DNA from: Bacteroidales bacterium
Lineage (GTDB): Bacteria > Bacteroidota > Bacteroidia > Bacteroidales > F082
Direction of reading: 5' to 3'
DNA: 64,000 nt
Assembly: GCA_016936355.1 (NCBI GenBank)
Contig: JAFGYB010000065.1
Span: 35,214-99,213, forward strand
Positions 1-9,405 of this stretch are shown here, in pieces (position 1 is the first letter of the stretch; the number at the start of each line of letters is the position of its first letter). Under the pieces are notes generated by a model that was given only the letters and a program-made list of their open reading frames with translations, was not told the DNA's origin and ran no database searches. The translations under genes were made by a program, and so were the position numbers.

Positions 1-1
1 C

Positions 2-616
2 TATGTGAACCGGGAAGGGCAGCTGCTCGAGCATTCACCGTTTTACGAACGCGATTTGAAGGCTCCTGAACTGAAGAAACATTATGCTGAAAAAGGAAGT
101 TATCAGGTGTGGATCAAAAAACACGACTGGATGTATCCGTACGAATATACCAGCCATCCTTTTGATGCCGTTGGCTGGGACGGGCATGTGTATCCGTATA
201 CTTTTTCCATCTATGATTTTGAACCCATAACCGGGCGTTTGCATCAGCCGCCTCCGGTGCACCAGACGTTTGAAACCCATGCTTTTGTTGTGTGTGCTTT
301 TGTGCCCCGGCTCTATGATTATCATCCGCTCTCCATCCCGGCTCCGTATAACCACAGCAATGTGGATTCGGACGAAGTGCTGTATTATGTGGACGGCGAT
401 TTCATGAGTCGAAACAACATCCAGAAAGGACAAATCACGCTGCATCCGCTGGGTATTCCGCACGGTCCGCATCCGGGTGCTGTGGAACGCAGCATTGGCA
501 AGGAAAAAACAGACGAATACGCTGTGATGCTGGATACGTTCCGGCCGTTGAAGTTAACCCGCGAAGCCCTGCAGATTGAAGACCCGGATTATTTCAAAAG
601 CTGGCTTCATGATTAA
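2..616 (+). CDS. hmgA: Homogentisate 1,2-dioxygenase, C-terminal part (5' truncated by window edge)
   Basis: ORF open to the left edge; HPPPVHQTFE, FVVCAFVPRLYDYHP, HSNVDSDEVLYYVDGDF and LHPxGIPHGPHPGA motifs typical of homogentisate dioxygenase; followed by hppD and fahA. Confidence 0.93.
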   Translation, partial: YVNREGQLLEHSPFYERDLKAPELKKHYAEKGSYQVWIKKHDWMYPYEYTSHPFDAVGWDGHVYPYTFSIYDFEPITGRLHQPPPVHQTFETHAFVVCAFVPRLYDYHPLSIPAPYNHSNVDSDEVLYYVDGDFMSRNNIQKGQITLHPLGIPHGPHPGAVERSIGKEKTDEYAVMLDTFRPLKLTREALQIEDPDYFKSWLHD

Positions 617-667
617 AATGGATAATAAATTGTTGAATATACCGGACAACCGGAAAAATAATGGATT

Positions 668-1765
668 ATGAAAGAACAGGAGTTTCTCCCTATTTCAGGA
701 ACAGATTACGTGGAATTTTACGTAGGCAATGCCAAACAGGCTGCCCACTATTATCAATCGGCTTTTGGTTTTCAGCCGCTGGCTTATTCGGGACTGGAAA
801 CGGGTGTTAAAGACCGAACCTCGTATGTGGTGCGACAGGGCAAGATCACGTTTGTGCTGACTGCCGGTATGCATCCTGATTCGGAAGTAACCCGTCATCA
901 GGCCCAACACGGCGACGGGGTTAAAGTGATTGCCTTGTGGGTAGACGATGCCCGGAAATCTTTTGAGGAAGTAATGAAAAGAGGTGCCGAAGCCGTAGAA
1001 GAACCCACTGTTCACAAGGATGACTCGGGTGAAGTGGTAACAGCTTCCATCAAAACCTATGGCGAAACCATTCACACCTTTGTGGAACGAAAAAATTACA
1101 ACGGCGTGTTTTTGCCGGGTTTTGTCGCATGGGATCCTATTTACAAGGCTCCTGAAACCGGGCTGTTGTATGTGGACCATATTGTGGGAAACGTTAACGA
1201 AGGTGAAATGAACAAGGTGGTTGATTTTTACAAAAATGTAATGGGATTCGATCAGCTGATATCTTTTGACGACAAGGATATTTCCACCGAATACACCGCA
1301 CTGATGAGCAAGGTGATGGCCAACCAGAATTTTCGCATTAAGTTCCCCATCAATGAACCTGCCAAGGGTTTGAAAAAGTCACAGGTGGAAGAATTCCTTG
1401 ATTTTTATCTGGGACCCGGACCGCAGCACATTGCTATGGCCACTGAAGACATTATCCATACGGTGAGTGAAATGCGCAGCCGGGGGGTTGATTTCCTTTC
1501 CACACCGGCAACCTATTACGAAGATGTATGGGACCGTGTGGGCGTGATTGATGAAGACAAGAAAGAATTGAAAAAGAACAATATACTGATTGACCGCGAT
1601 GATGAAGGGTATCTGCTTCAGCTTTTCACCAAACCGGTGGAAGACCGTCCGACGTTTTTCTTTGAGATCATCGAACGAAAGGGAGCCAGATCTTTCGGTA
1701 AAGGTAATTTCAAGGCGCTGTTTGAAGCCATCGAAAGAGAACAGGAGAGCCGGGGTACTTTATAA
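668..1765 (+). CDS. hppD: 4-hydroxyphenylpyruvate dioxygenase
   Basis: 365 aa, two VOC domains; GTDYVEFYVGNAKQAAHYY, DHIVGNV, GPGPQHIAM motifs; pathway neighbours. Confidence 0.95.
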   Translation: MKEQEFLPISGTDYVEFYVGNAKQAAHYYQSAFGFQPLAYSGLETGVKDRTSYVVRQGKITFVLTAGMHPDSEVTRHQAQHGDGVKVIALWVDDARKSFEEVMKRGAEAVEEPTVHKDDSGEVVTASIKTYGETIHTFVERKNYNGVFLPGFVAWDPIYKAPETGLLYVDHIVGNVNEGEMNKVVDFYKNVMGFDQLISFDDKDISTEYTALMSKVMANQNFRIKFPINEPAKGLKKSQVEEFLDFYLGPGPQHIAMATEDIIHTVSEMRSRGVDFLSTPATYYEDVWDRVGVIDEDKKELKKNNILIDRDDEGYLLQLFTKPVEDRPTFFFEIIERKGARSFGKGNFKALFEAIEREQESRGTL

Positions 1766-1800
1766 GTATATTTGAAAAACTTTTTCGGAAAACGCATCAT

Positions 1801-3063
1801 ATGAATCATCAAAAAAATTCATGGATCGCTGTTCCCCAGCACAGTGATTTCCCACTTCAGAACATTCCTTTTGGAATTATTCAGTATCAAAATGATACGC
1901 CGCATCCGGCCACCCGTATTGGAGATACCGTGATCGATCTTTTCTATCTGGCCGAATATGGTTATTTCGATTCGCTGGACATTAAAAACTTAAGTCCCTT
2001 TTCTGCTCCCGTTCTGAATGACTTTATAGCGCTGGGAAAGCAAACAACCAATGCCGTTCGCGAGTATTTGATGAAGTTGTTTGCCGAGGATAATGACTAT
2101 TTGAAAAACGATGAAAAAACAAAGGCAATGGCCTTGATTCCCGTTGAGGAAGTCGAACTCCTGTTGCCGCTGAACATCGGCGATTACACTGATTTTTATT
2201 CCAGTATCGAACACGCTACCAATGTGGGTAAAATGTTCCGCGACCCTGAGAATGCGCTGCTTCCTAACTGGAGGCATTTGCCGGTAGGCTACCACGGACG
2301 CAGTTCTTCCATTGTGGTTTCGGGTGCTGAAATCCATCGTCCCAAAGGCCAGTTGAAGCCTGCCGATTCGGATCAGCCCGTATTCGGTCCCAGCAGGCGA
2401 CTGGATTTTGAACTGGAAATGGCCTTTGTCACAGGTAAGGAAACCAAACTGGGAGAAAGTGTGCCTGTGGATCAGGCGGAGGAATATATTTTCGGAATGG
2501 TGGTTTTCAACGACTTGTCGGCTCGTGATATACAGAAATGGGAATATGTACCGTTGGGGCCGTTTCTTTCCAAGAACTTCGGTTCGGTTATATCCCCGTG
2601 GATTGTTACCCTGGAAGCTCTGGAAGCGTTCCGGACAGCCAGTCCCAAACAGGATCCGGAGGTGTTGCCCTATCTGAGCGTTTCCGGCGAGAAGAATTTT
2701 GATATCAATCTGGAAGTAGCCCTGCAACCCGAAAACAGTGAAGAGACATTGATTTGCCGTTCCAATTTCAAATACATGTACTGGAATATGAATCAGCAGC
2801 TGGCACACCAAACAGTGAACGGTTGCAACATTCGGGTTGGGGATCTATATGCTTCCGGTACCATTTCAGGATCGGAACGCGACTCCTTCGGTTCCATGCT
2901 GGAACTTTCCTGGGGTGGAAAAAATCCGATTACCCTGAATGACGAAAGCACCAGGATTTTTCTGGAAGATGGTGATACCGTTACCATGCGCGCTTTTTGT
3001 GAGAAAGATAACCTGAGAATCGGTTTCGGAGAAAGTGTTGTAAAGATTTTACCTGCTGTATAA
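1801..3063 (+). CDS. fahA: Fumarylacetoacetase
   Basis: 420 aa; LPVGYHGRSSSIVVSG, LDFELEMAFVTG, VFNDLSARDIQKWEYVPLGPFLSKNF motifs. Confidence 0.95.
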   Translation: MNHQKNSWIAVPQHSDFPLQNIPFGIIQYQNDTPHPATRIGDTVIDLFYLAEYGYFDSLDIKNLSPFSAPVLNDFIALGKQTTNAVREYLMKLFAEDNDYLKNDEKTKAMALIPVEEVELLLPLNIGDYTDFYSSIEHATNVGKMFRDPENALLPNWRHLPVGYHGRSSSIVVSGAEIHRPKGQLKPADSDQPVFGPSRRLDFELEMAFVTGKETKLGESVPVDQAEEYIFGMVVFNDLSARDIQKWEYVPLGPFLSKNFGSVISPWIVTLEALEAFRTASPKQDPEVLPYLSVSGEKNFDINLEVALQPENSEETLICRSNFKYMYWNMNQQLAHQTVNGCNIRVGDLYASGTISGSERDSFGSMLELSWGGKNPITLNDESTRIFLEDGDTVTMRAFCEKDNLRIGFGESVVKILPAV

Positions 3064-3091
3064 TTTTCTGTATACTTATAAAATTGATTTC

Positions 3092-3955
3092 ATGATCAAA
3101 ATACATCCCAGTGAATATCCCTATTACAAACTCGATAAACTGATGCTGGGAGGAGTGACACCTCGTCCCATTGCGTTGGCGAGTACCATTGATGCCGACG
3201 GCAACAGGAATTTATCGCCGTTCAGTTGCTTCAATACCTTCGGTGTCAACCCGTCCACACTGGTGTTTTCCCCTTCCCGCAGAGGAACCGACAACACCAC
3301 CAAACACACTTTTGATAACCTGAAGGAAATTCCGGAAGTAGTGATCAATACCGTTACCTATTCCATGGTGCAACAAACCAGCCTTTCCAGTACGGTGTAT
3401 CCCAAGGGTGTGGATGAGTTTGTGAAAGCCGGTTTTACTCCAATTGAATCCGTCTCTGTACGTCCGTTCCGGGTGAAGGAATCGCCTTTTCAGATGGAAT
3501 GCCGGGTTCGGGATATCATTGAAACCAGCGGACAACCTGGTTCGGCCAACCTGGTGATTTGCGAAGTGGTCACCCTGCACATTGATGAAAACATCATGGA
3601 TGAGAATGGAGTGATTGATCCGCACAAACTGGATATTGTGGGCCGTTTGGGGGCAAACAATTATGTACGGGCTTCCGGTGAGGCTGTTTTCCAGGTCGAA
3701 AAACCATTGACCACCATGGGGATTGGTGTGGATGAACTTCCCGAATCGGTTCGTTTTAGTAAAGTGCTGACGGGTAACGATTTGGGTAAGCTGGGAAATC
3801 TGGAAGTTCTTCCTGATGAAGAATTACTGAAAGGATTGAAGTTGCCTGCAGAATTGAAGAATGCTTCCGTAGAGGCGATCCATCATTATGCTCAAAAGCT
3901 GATCATTCAAAACCGGATTGAAGAAGCGTTGCTTTTTCTGGTGGCATTTGGTTAG
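3092..3955 (+). CDS. Flavin reductase-like (DIM6/NTAB family, FMN-binding split barrel) protein
   Basis: GGVTPRPIALASTIDADGNRNLSPFSCFN pattern characteristic of the family. Confidence 0.8.
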   Translation: MIKIHPSEYPYYKLDKLMLGGVTPRPIALASTIDADGNRNLSPFSCFNTFGVNPSTLVFSPSRRGTDNTTKHTFDNLKEIPEVVINTVTYSMVQQTSLSSTVYPKGVDEFVKAGFTPIESVSVRPFRVKESPFQMECRVRDIIETSGQPGSANLVICEVVTLHIDENIMDENGVIDPHKLDIVGRLGANNYVRASGEAVFQVEKPLTTMGIGVDELPESVRFSKVLTGNDLGKLGNLEVLPDEELLKGLKLPAELKNASVEAIHHYAQKLIIQNRIEEALLFLVAFG

Positions 3956-4581
3956 TTTTTCCTTGCGATTGCTTTCCCGATGCTTATATATAGAGCGCCC
4001 AGAAGGGCGAACAAAATCAGCAGGAAAACAGCATTGAGCAATACTTTATCCATTCCCAACTGATCCACATTCACAAAAGGATAGGGGTAAAACCCTGAGA
4101 AACCGCCCCGAATCATGATGTAAAAGAAATAAGCCAGGGGATAGATCAGCCAGCCCGGAATTTGTGACCAGCGAACTTTCTTCTTTTTTTCATACAATGC
4201 CCAGAAAATAATTGTCATAATCGGTACCACTGAGTGTAGTGTTTCATCAACTACAAATTGCAGGCCCTTAGGCGACCACAACGGGCGTAAAACGATCTGA
4301 TAAACCAGGCTCACAACGGTAATGTAAAGTGTTGTTGCGGTTAAAAAACCGGCTCTTCGATACGGAAAAATTCTTTGAAAAGGACAGCCTATGAATACTG
4401 CTGTGAAATACGAGGCAACCAGCAAATTGGTCAGAATGGTAAAGTAGCTGAAGAACCGAATAACGGTTTCTGCTTCAGCTACTTTGGTGTTTTGCATCAA
4501 TAGAACAAACTGGGTTATCACAGCAACCCAGGCTATCAGACTGCCGAAAAAGGCATAATATTTCCGGGCCCGTGATTCCAT
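3952..4581 (-). CDS. Pr6Pr-like integral membrane protein
   Basis: 209 aa with about 6 hydrophobic segments; layout resembles the Pr6Pr/FAR-17a-like family. Confidence 0.6.
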   Translation of the reverse strand: MESRARKYYAFFGSLIAWVAVITQFVLLMQNTKVAEAETVIRFFSYFTILTNLLVASYFTAVFIGCPFQRIFPYRRAGFLTATTLYITVVSLVYQIVLRPLWSPKGLQFVVDETLHSVVPIMTIIFWALYEKKKKVRWSQIPGWLIYPLAYFFYIMIRGGFSGFYPYPFVNVDQLGMDKVLLNAVFLLILFALLGALYISIGKAIARKN

Positions 4582-5609
4582 TATTTCTTTTCAAATACCA
4601 CTTTGAAATTCTTTTTCATACTGACGATGTTCCAGTGGTGTACGGCCATGGTATCCTGCCAGCCGGGCATTCCTCTTCCGTGCCAGGGTTTGTACACGTA
4701 TTCGCGGGCTCCGTCGTCGTGGTTCAGCATGAAGCAGATATTGGGTAAAGTATTGGTGGATGTCATTCGGAACATACCCCAGTCGCCGGTGGTGTTGCCG
4801 AAAGCAAAAACCGGAGTTTTACCCAGCTGGGTATAAATATCAATTGCTTTTCCGTCGCCGTTGTTGGAGGGGGTAAAGATTTCCGGTTTCAGGATGAATT
4901 TTGTTTCTTTACCGTAAACGTATTCCGGGGTCATGGCTTGTCGGGTGCCGATCAGGTGAGACCGGTCGAAACCGGTAGCCTGGGGAGCCACACTCCAGAT
5001 CAATCCCTGTAAAGAACCGGACACAATGTATACGTCAAACCCATTCTTTTTCAGATAGGAAATCAACTGCAACATGGGAGGGTAGAAGGTTTTAATCAGC
5101 GGAACATGATAGGTACGGTTCATAGCTGTATCCATATAATTTCTGGTAAAACGGATATAATCTTCGTTGCTCCATCCTTTGTAAGCATTGGCAATCATAG
5201 GCTGTATGGACGGCCCCCATACCTTGAAAACAGCCGAATCATCCGGATTCTTATTCAATTCAGACGCATACCGGTACATCGGTATTTTTAGTAAAGCACT
5301 GTCTTTTTGAACTTGCATGTTCAGCCCCTGCACAGCACTGTACATTTCAAACCAAAGCGGTGCTTCGCAGGCTATAGTCCCATCCATATCAAAAACGGCA
5401 ATCCGGTCCCTTTTTGGAATTTGGGGGGCATCCTTTTGGACGAACTGAATGATTTTAGCTTTGATGGAAGTGTCATTCCAAAGCGAAAGCGGATCTTCCT
5501 GAACCGGGTTGCAGGAAGTCAGGTAAACTCCGGCCAGTAACGGAAAGAACAGGAGCAATAGCTTCATTTTTTTCATAGGATCATTTTTGCATTTTGATGT
5601 TCCCATCAA
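4581..5609 (-). CDS. HAD-superfamily phosphatase, secreted
   Basis: Signal-peptide/lipobox-like N-terminus; IAVFDMDGTIACEAPLWFEMYSAVQGL; VYIVSGS motif. Confidence 0.75.
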   Translation of the reverse strand: MMGTSKCKNDPMKKMKLLLLFFPLLAGVYLTSCNPVQEDPLSLWNDTSIKAKIIQFVQKDAPQIPKRDRIAVFDMDGTIACEAPLWFEMYSAVQGLNMQVQKDSALLKIPMYRYASELNKNPDDSAVFKVWGPSIQPMIANAYKGWSNEDYIRFTRNYMDTAMNRTYHVPLIKTFYPPMLQLISYLKKNGFDVYIVSGSLQGLIWSVAPQATGFDRSHLIGTRQAMTPEYVYGKETKFILKPEIFTPSNNGDGKAIDIYTQLGKTPVFAFGNTTGDWGMFRMTSTNTLPNICFMLNHDDGAREYVYKPWHGRGMPGWQDTMAVHHWNIVSMKKNFKVVFEKK

Positions 5610-5646
5610 AATTAAGAAATGTTTTCAAGAAAATGGATTTGTATTC

Positions 5647-6921
5647 TTATTTCAAATAATAGGTTGCTACAAAGGAGAATGTGAAAACGGATAATTGCAT
5701 GCTCCCGGAATTGGTTATGTTGGGTAAAAACGTATACCTCAGTTCTCCGCTGAACCGGGAGGACCTGTAACCGATACCCACCAATGCGCCGGGGTTGAAA
5801 TTTTTCAGATCCGTAATGGCCTTGCCTTCGCTTACGGTTTCATTCAATTGGTTGAATTTCATTTTTCTGATCTTCTGGTAGTTTATGGTGCTGATAAAAT
5901 AGTTGAAACTCAGACCACCATCGATGAAAAGTGAGGAGGGGGTAGTCATGAAATTAAAACGCATCATGCTGTTCAGAGCAATCATTTTGGCCCCCAGTTT
6001 CGTGTCTATATATTGATAATCCGTTGCATCCGAGTAATTTGAATAACTGCCTGTTGTTTGAAATGCGGTGTATCCCAGTTCACTATGGATAACGAATTTT
6101 CCGTAATTCACCGGAAGGATGATGTCCATGGTGGCACCAATATCGATTCCCGGTTTCATTTTAAATTCACTTAGCGTCAGAGAATTAACCTGGTTGGTGC
6201 GAAGTTTCATTCGAGTGGCATTTGCCCCGGCATAGAATCCGAATACATACTTGGCTTTTTTTACTTTCTCAGCATATGCGGGCTTTGTTTGGGTGCAGGT
6301 ATAGTATTTATTAAATAGTGAAATAAGTTCGTTCTTTTTGTACCCTACGGTTTGAATTTTGGATTTGATCGACGGGCAATTGGTAAGATAGGTCATCAAC
6401 TGTCCAATGTATCTTTTGTTTTCCGTCAGTGATTTGGTTTGACTGTTGTTAACCGTTACCGTTTTGAAATATTTTTTGAAGACAAGCAGTTGGTATTTAC
6501 CGTCCACCTTGATGTAAAAACTCGTAATGTTTTGATCATTGTTGAAATAATACAAACTTTTGGGACCATCCACCAGAACTGTCAAAAATGTGGTGTCTGT
6601 TTTAAGTGAGGGACTGGCATTATACCCCAAGTTATTCAGGAAGTCTCTGGGGTCGGTTAGTGTGGACACAATAGCCGAAACATAAGTCACCCCATCTACC
6701 CGGAAGCTCTTGCTGTCCGTTGGACGATACAACCGGCCTTTTTTCTCCTGAAGATCGGTTTTGAAACGGATGTAGGAAGGACTGATTTCCCAGTATTTGT
6801 TGATGTAGCCGTGAAGGGTATCATTTTTGGCATTTACCAGAGTGGCCGGTAAATAATTTACCTGACTGAATGCAGCGGATGTTGTCCACGCTAACATAAT
6901 AAAGAGGAAAAGTTTTTTCAT
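5647..6921 (-). CDS. Hypothetical protein with signal peptide and C-terminal outer-membrane beta-barrel-like region
   Basis: N-terminal signal peptide MKKLFLFIMLAWTTSAAFSQ; alternating hydrophobic C-terminal strands ending FSFVATYYLK. Confidence 0.55.
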   Translation of the reverse strand: MKKLFLFIMLAWTTSAAFSQVNYLPATLVNAKNDTLHGYINKYWEISPSYIRFKTDLQEKKGRLYRPTDSKSFRVDGVTYVSAIVSTLTDPRDFLNNLGYNASPSLKTDTTFLTVLVDGPKSLYYFNNDQNITSFYIKVDGKYQLLVFKKYFKTVTVNNSQTKSLTENKRYIGQLMTYLTNCPSIKSKIQTVGYKKNELISLFNKYYTCTQTKPAYAEKVKKAKYVFGFYAGANATRMKLRTNQVNSLTLSEFKMKPGIDIGATMDIILPVNYGKFVIHSELGYTAFQTTGSYSNYSDATDYQYIDTKLGAKMIALNSMMRFNFMTTPSSLFIDGGLSFNYFISTINYQKIRKMKFNQLNETVSEGKAITDLKNFNPGALVGIGYRSSRFSGELRYTFLPNITNSGSMQLSVFTFSFVATYYLK

Positions 6922-6948
6922 ATTTAATTATTTATAAAAAACAGTTGT

Positions 6949-6988
6949 AAAAAAAAGAGTCACGCTTCCTTTTCTGAAGAATGACTCT
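6949..6988 (-). terminator. Rho-independent terminator-like hairpin followed by a T tract on the minus strand
   Basis: Minus-strand AGAGTCATTCTTCAGAAAAGGAAGCGTGACTCTTTTTTTT: AGAGTCA/TGACTCT arms then T run. Confidence 0.6.
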
Positions 6989-7188
6989 CAATGGTATTGT
7001 ATGATAGGGACTTTTGTGACGGGATGAAGAAACAGCTACGGGTTTTAAAAAGTCTGTGCAGAGATGCATAAAAGTCGATTTTCTTTACAGCAACCGCTGT
7101 GGTTTTGGAGCGCTAATTTAGGAAATCGACCCAACGAAATAATTTTGAAATGTTAAAAAATCTAAAGAACCGGATCGGAAGATAAAGT

Positions 7189-7899
7189 TTATTGTGCCGG
7201 GGGCAGTAATTTGAATCGAACGCTGACACCACTCTGGAATTTTACTTTTTCAAAATCAATTGCCAGTGGTTCTTTTTTTTCAGTCTGGAGGGTTGATACA
7301 CCCCGGATTCTTATCCCTGCATTTTTCATGAGCGGTCGCACATTGTAAGTTTGGTCGTTGATATAAAGTGCATTTCCTACTTTCTGACCCAAGGGGTGGG
7401 TCAGTGCCAGCGCCTGCTGGTAGGCTTTTTCAATGGCTCTGGAACGCAGCAGGAGTTGAATTTTCTCAGGATGTGAATAAGCTGTTCGTTCCAGGTTGAC
7501 ATTGCCGATATTGATGTCTTCCAGCGCAATCATTACTTTTCCGGCCATGACGGCTGTATGGACCAGGAGCATATAGGATTTTGTTTTTTCCACATCTTTG
7601 GAACGAAGGAAGTATTTTTTGAAATTACTGGAAAGGTCGTTGAGGGTTAATTGTTTTTTGATGTCAATTCCCAGATGTTTAAGCTGCTGTTCCATTTTGC
7701 CGGCCATCTCTTCAACGGAGACTTTTCCTTTGGTATCGCTTTCTGCAATGGTAATCGAAAGGTAAATTTCGTCCGGAGTTACCAGTGTATCTGCCGTGGC
7801 AGAAGTTTCAATATAAGGCTGATCAATGAAATTTTTGGTTTGGGCATGCAGGTTAACATATCCAAGGCCAACCAGGATGAGGAAGAAAATCTTTTTCAT
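7189..7899 (-). CDS. SIMPL domain-containing protein (DUF541 family)
   Basis: Signal peptide MKKIFFLILVGLGYVNLHAQ, then ETSATADTLVTPDEIYLSITI; ORF track start 7932 trimmed to the signal-peptide Met. Confidence 0.7.
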   Translation of the reverse strand: MKKIFFLILVGLGYVNLHAQTKNFIDQPYIETSATADTLVTPDEIYLSITIAESDTKGKVSVEEMAGKMEQQLKHLGIDIKKQLTLNDLSSNFKKYFLRSKDVEKTKSYMLLVHTAVMAGKVMIALEDINIGNVNLERTAYSHPEKIQLLLRSRAIEKAYQQALALTHPLGQKVGNALYINDQTYNVRPLMKNAGIRIRGVSTLQTEKKEPLAIDFEKVKFQSGVSVRFKLLPPAQ

Positions 7900-7929
7900 A
7901 ATTTTTTGTTTAAAGGTACTAACGTTGTC

Positions 7930-7937
7930 CAAATATA
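7930..7937 (-). promoter_or_regulatory. Bacteroidota -7 promoter element TATATTTG upstream of the SIMPL gene
   Basis: Plus strand CAAATATA = minus TATATTTG (TAnnTTTG), between the GNAT stop and the SIMPL start. Confidence 0.45.
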
Positions 7938-7951
7938 ATGGTTTTTCCCTT

Positions 7952-8437
7952 TCAGATTTTCTTCACAAAATACACCAGATCGTCTCCCTGGTCATAGTAA
8001 TCTTCAAACCGAGCTTTGGCTTCGTATCCGTTGTGCAGATAAAAAGCACGGGTAGGTTCGTACTGGTCCCTTCCGGATGTTTCGGCATACAATCCGCTTC
8101 CTCCCGATTTTTTTACTTGTTTCTCGGTAATCTGAAGCAGCTGCTTCCCAAACCCGCCATGGCGGAATTTGTCGTCAACTGCAATCCAGTACAAATGGTA
8201 ACTGCTTTTGGTTCCGGGTATTAATCCGTAACAGGTATATCCCAGGGTTTGCTCTTCCTGATCCAGAAATACAAATTCGTATCCGCTGGATGGTCCTTTT
8301 TCCAGCCTTTCCTCGGCCAGTTCCACAGCGATTTCGATTTCCTCTCGACTAAAAAAACCGGAAGAGGTGACAATTTGCCGGATGCGTCCGGGATCTTTTG
8401 TATCGATATTAAATCGAATACTGTATTCCGTTTTCAT
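7952..8437 (-). CDS. GNAT-family N-acetyltransferase
   Basis: 161 aa; LYWIAVDDKFRHGGFGKQLLQITEKQV and AFYLHNGYEAKARFEDYYDQGDDLVYFVK; start overlaps the preceding stop. Confidence 0.85.
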   Translation of the reverse strand: MKTEYSIRFNIDTKDPGRIRQIVTSSGFFSREEIEIAVELAEERLEKGPSSGYEFVFLDQEEQTLGYTCYGLIPGTKSSYHLYWIAVDDKFRHGGFGKQLLQITEKQVKKSGGSGLYAETSGRDQYEPTRAFYLHNGYEAKARFEDYYDQGDDLVYFVKKI

Positions 8438-9405
8438 TGGTTTAGGGCGTCAAAAATGATGTGATTCAGAACTTCATCGAATGTAAGTCCGGCTTGTTGA
8501 GCAGCAGCATAAAATCCTGCATCGGGTGATAAACAGGGATTGGCATTGATCTCCAGCACATAAGGTTTCAAATTTTTGTCAATACGGAAGTCGATACGGG
8601 CATAGCCTTTCAACTCCATCCGGTGCCAGCAATCGGTACAGATTTTTTTTATGTTCTCGCTTAAAGCCGGGTCTGTAGTTTCAGCTCCGAAGCTGCGCAC
8701 AGTATGTTTGTATTCAAAAGAATCTTCCTTCCATTTGGCTTCATAGCCCACAATGCTGGGTTTGTCTTCAGGATAATTTTCAAAAATTATTTCGGCCAGC
8801 GGAAGTACCGTCGGACCGTTTTTTCCACCCAATACTGATACATTGAATTCTCTGCCGGGGATATAGGCTTCCAGAAACCAGTCTTTGATTGGTTTATTCG
8901 AAAGGAAATTCCGGATGTCCTTTTTCCTGTTCACCAATACATTGGCATCAGTGATGCCAACTGATGCATCTTCCCAGAGCGGTTTGGCAATATATTTTTT
9001 GTTGCTGTCGCGATGGTTTTGTTCGTCGAACACAAACCAGTCAGCTGTAGGAAGATTGTTCGACCGCAGCCATTCTTTGGTCAGTACTTTATTGCTGGTC
9101 AAAAACATGCTTTGAGCAGAGCACCCCGTAAAAGGAATATTCAAATGTTCCAGCAGAGCAGGGGCCCAGTGGATCAAGCGGGCATCCTGTTCCAGACTTT
9201 CCACCAGATTGACAACAAATTCCGGTTCCTTTTGTTTCAACTGTTGGGCAACAGAATGGATGTTCAATGTCATAAACATCCGTTCGCTCTGATAGCCGAG
9301 GTGTTCCAGACTTTCTTCAATAATACAGGCCTGATCCAATACATCCAGTTCATCTTCGGTCGGATGTTCCGAAAGTTGATTGATCAGGACAATTGCTTTT
9401 TTCAT
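8434..9405 (-). CDS. D-alanine--D-alanine ligase-like ATP-grasp protein (second paralog in operon)
   Basis: FTGCSAQSMFLTSNKVLTKEWLRSNNLPTADWFVF, KPLWEDASVGI, ARIDFRIDKNLKPYVLEINANPCLSPDAGF. Confidence 0.85.
   Translation of the reverse strand: MKKAIVLINQLSEHPTEDELDVLDQACIIEESLEHLGYQSERMFMTLNIHSVAQQLKQKEPEFVVNLVESLEQDARLIHWAPALLEHLNIPFTGCSAQSMFLTSNKVLTKEWLRSNNLPTADWFVFDEQNHRDSNKKYIAKPLWEDASVGITDANVLVNRKKDIRNFLSNKPIKDWFLEAYIPGREFNVSVLGGKNGPTVLPLAEIIFENYPEDKPSIVGYEAKWKEDSFEYKHTVRSFGAETTDPALSENIKKICTDCWHRMELKGYARIDFRIDKNLKPYVLEINANPCLSPDAGFYAAAQQAGLTFDEVLNHIIFDALNQ

Noticed and set aside
1590-1775. Short out-of-frame ORF at the hppD 3' end
   Set aside because: Overlaps hppD in another frame; no coding signal.
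1990-2811. 273-aa antisense ORF within fahA
   Set aside because: Shadow ORF opposite a strongly supported gene; composition (His/Arg/Gln-rich) is typical of antisense translation.
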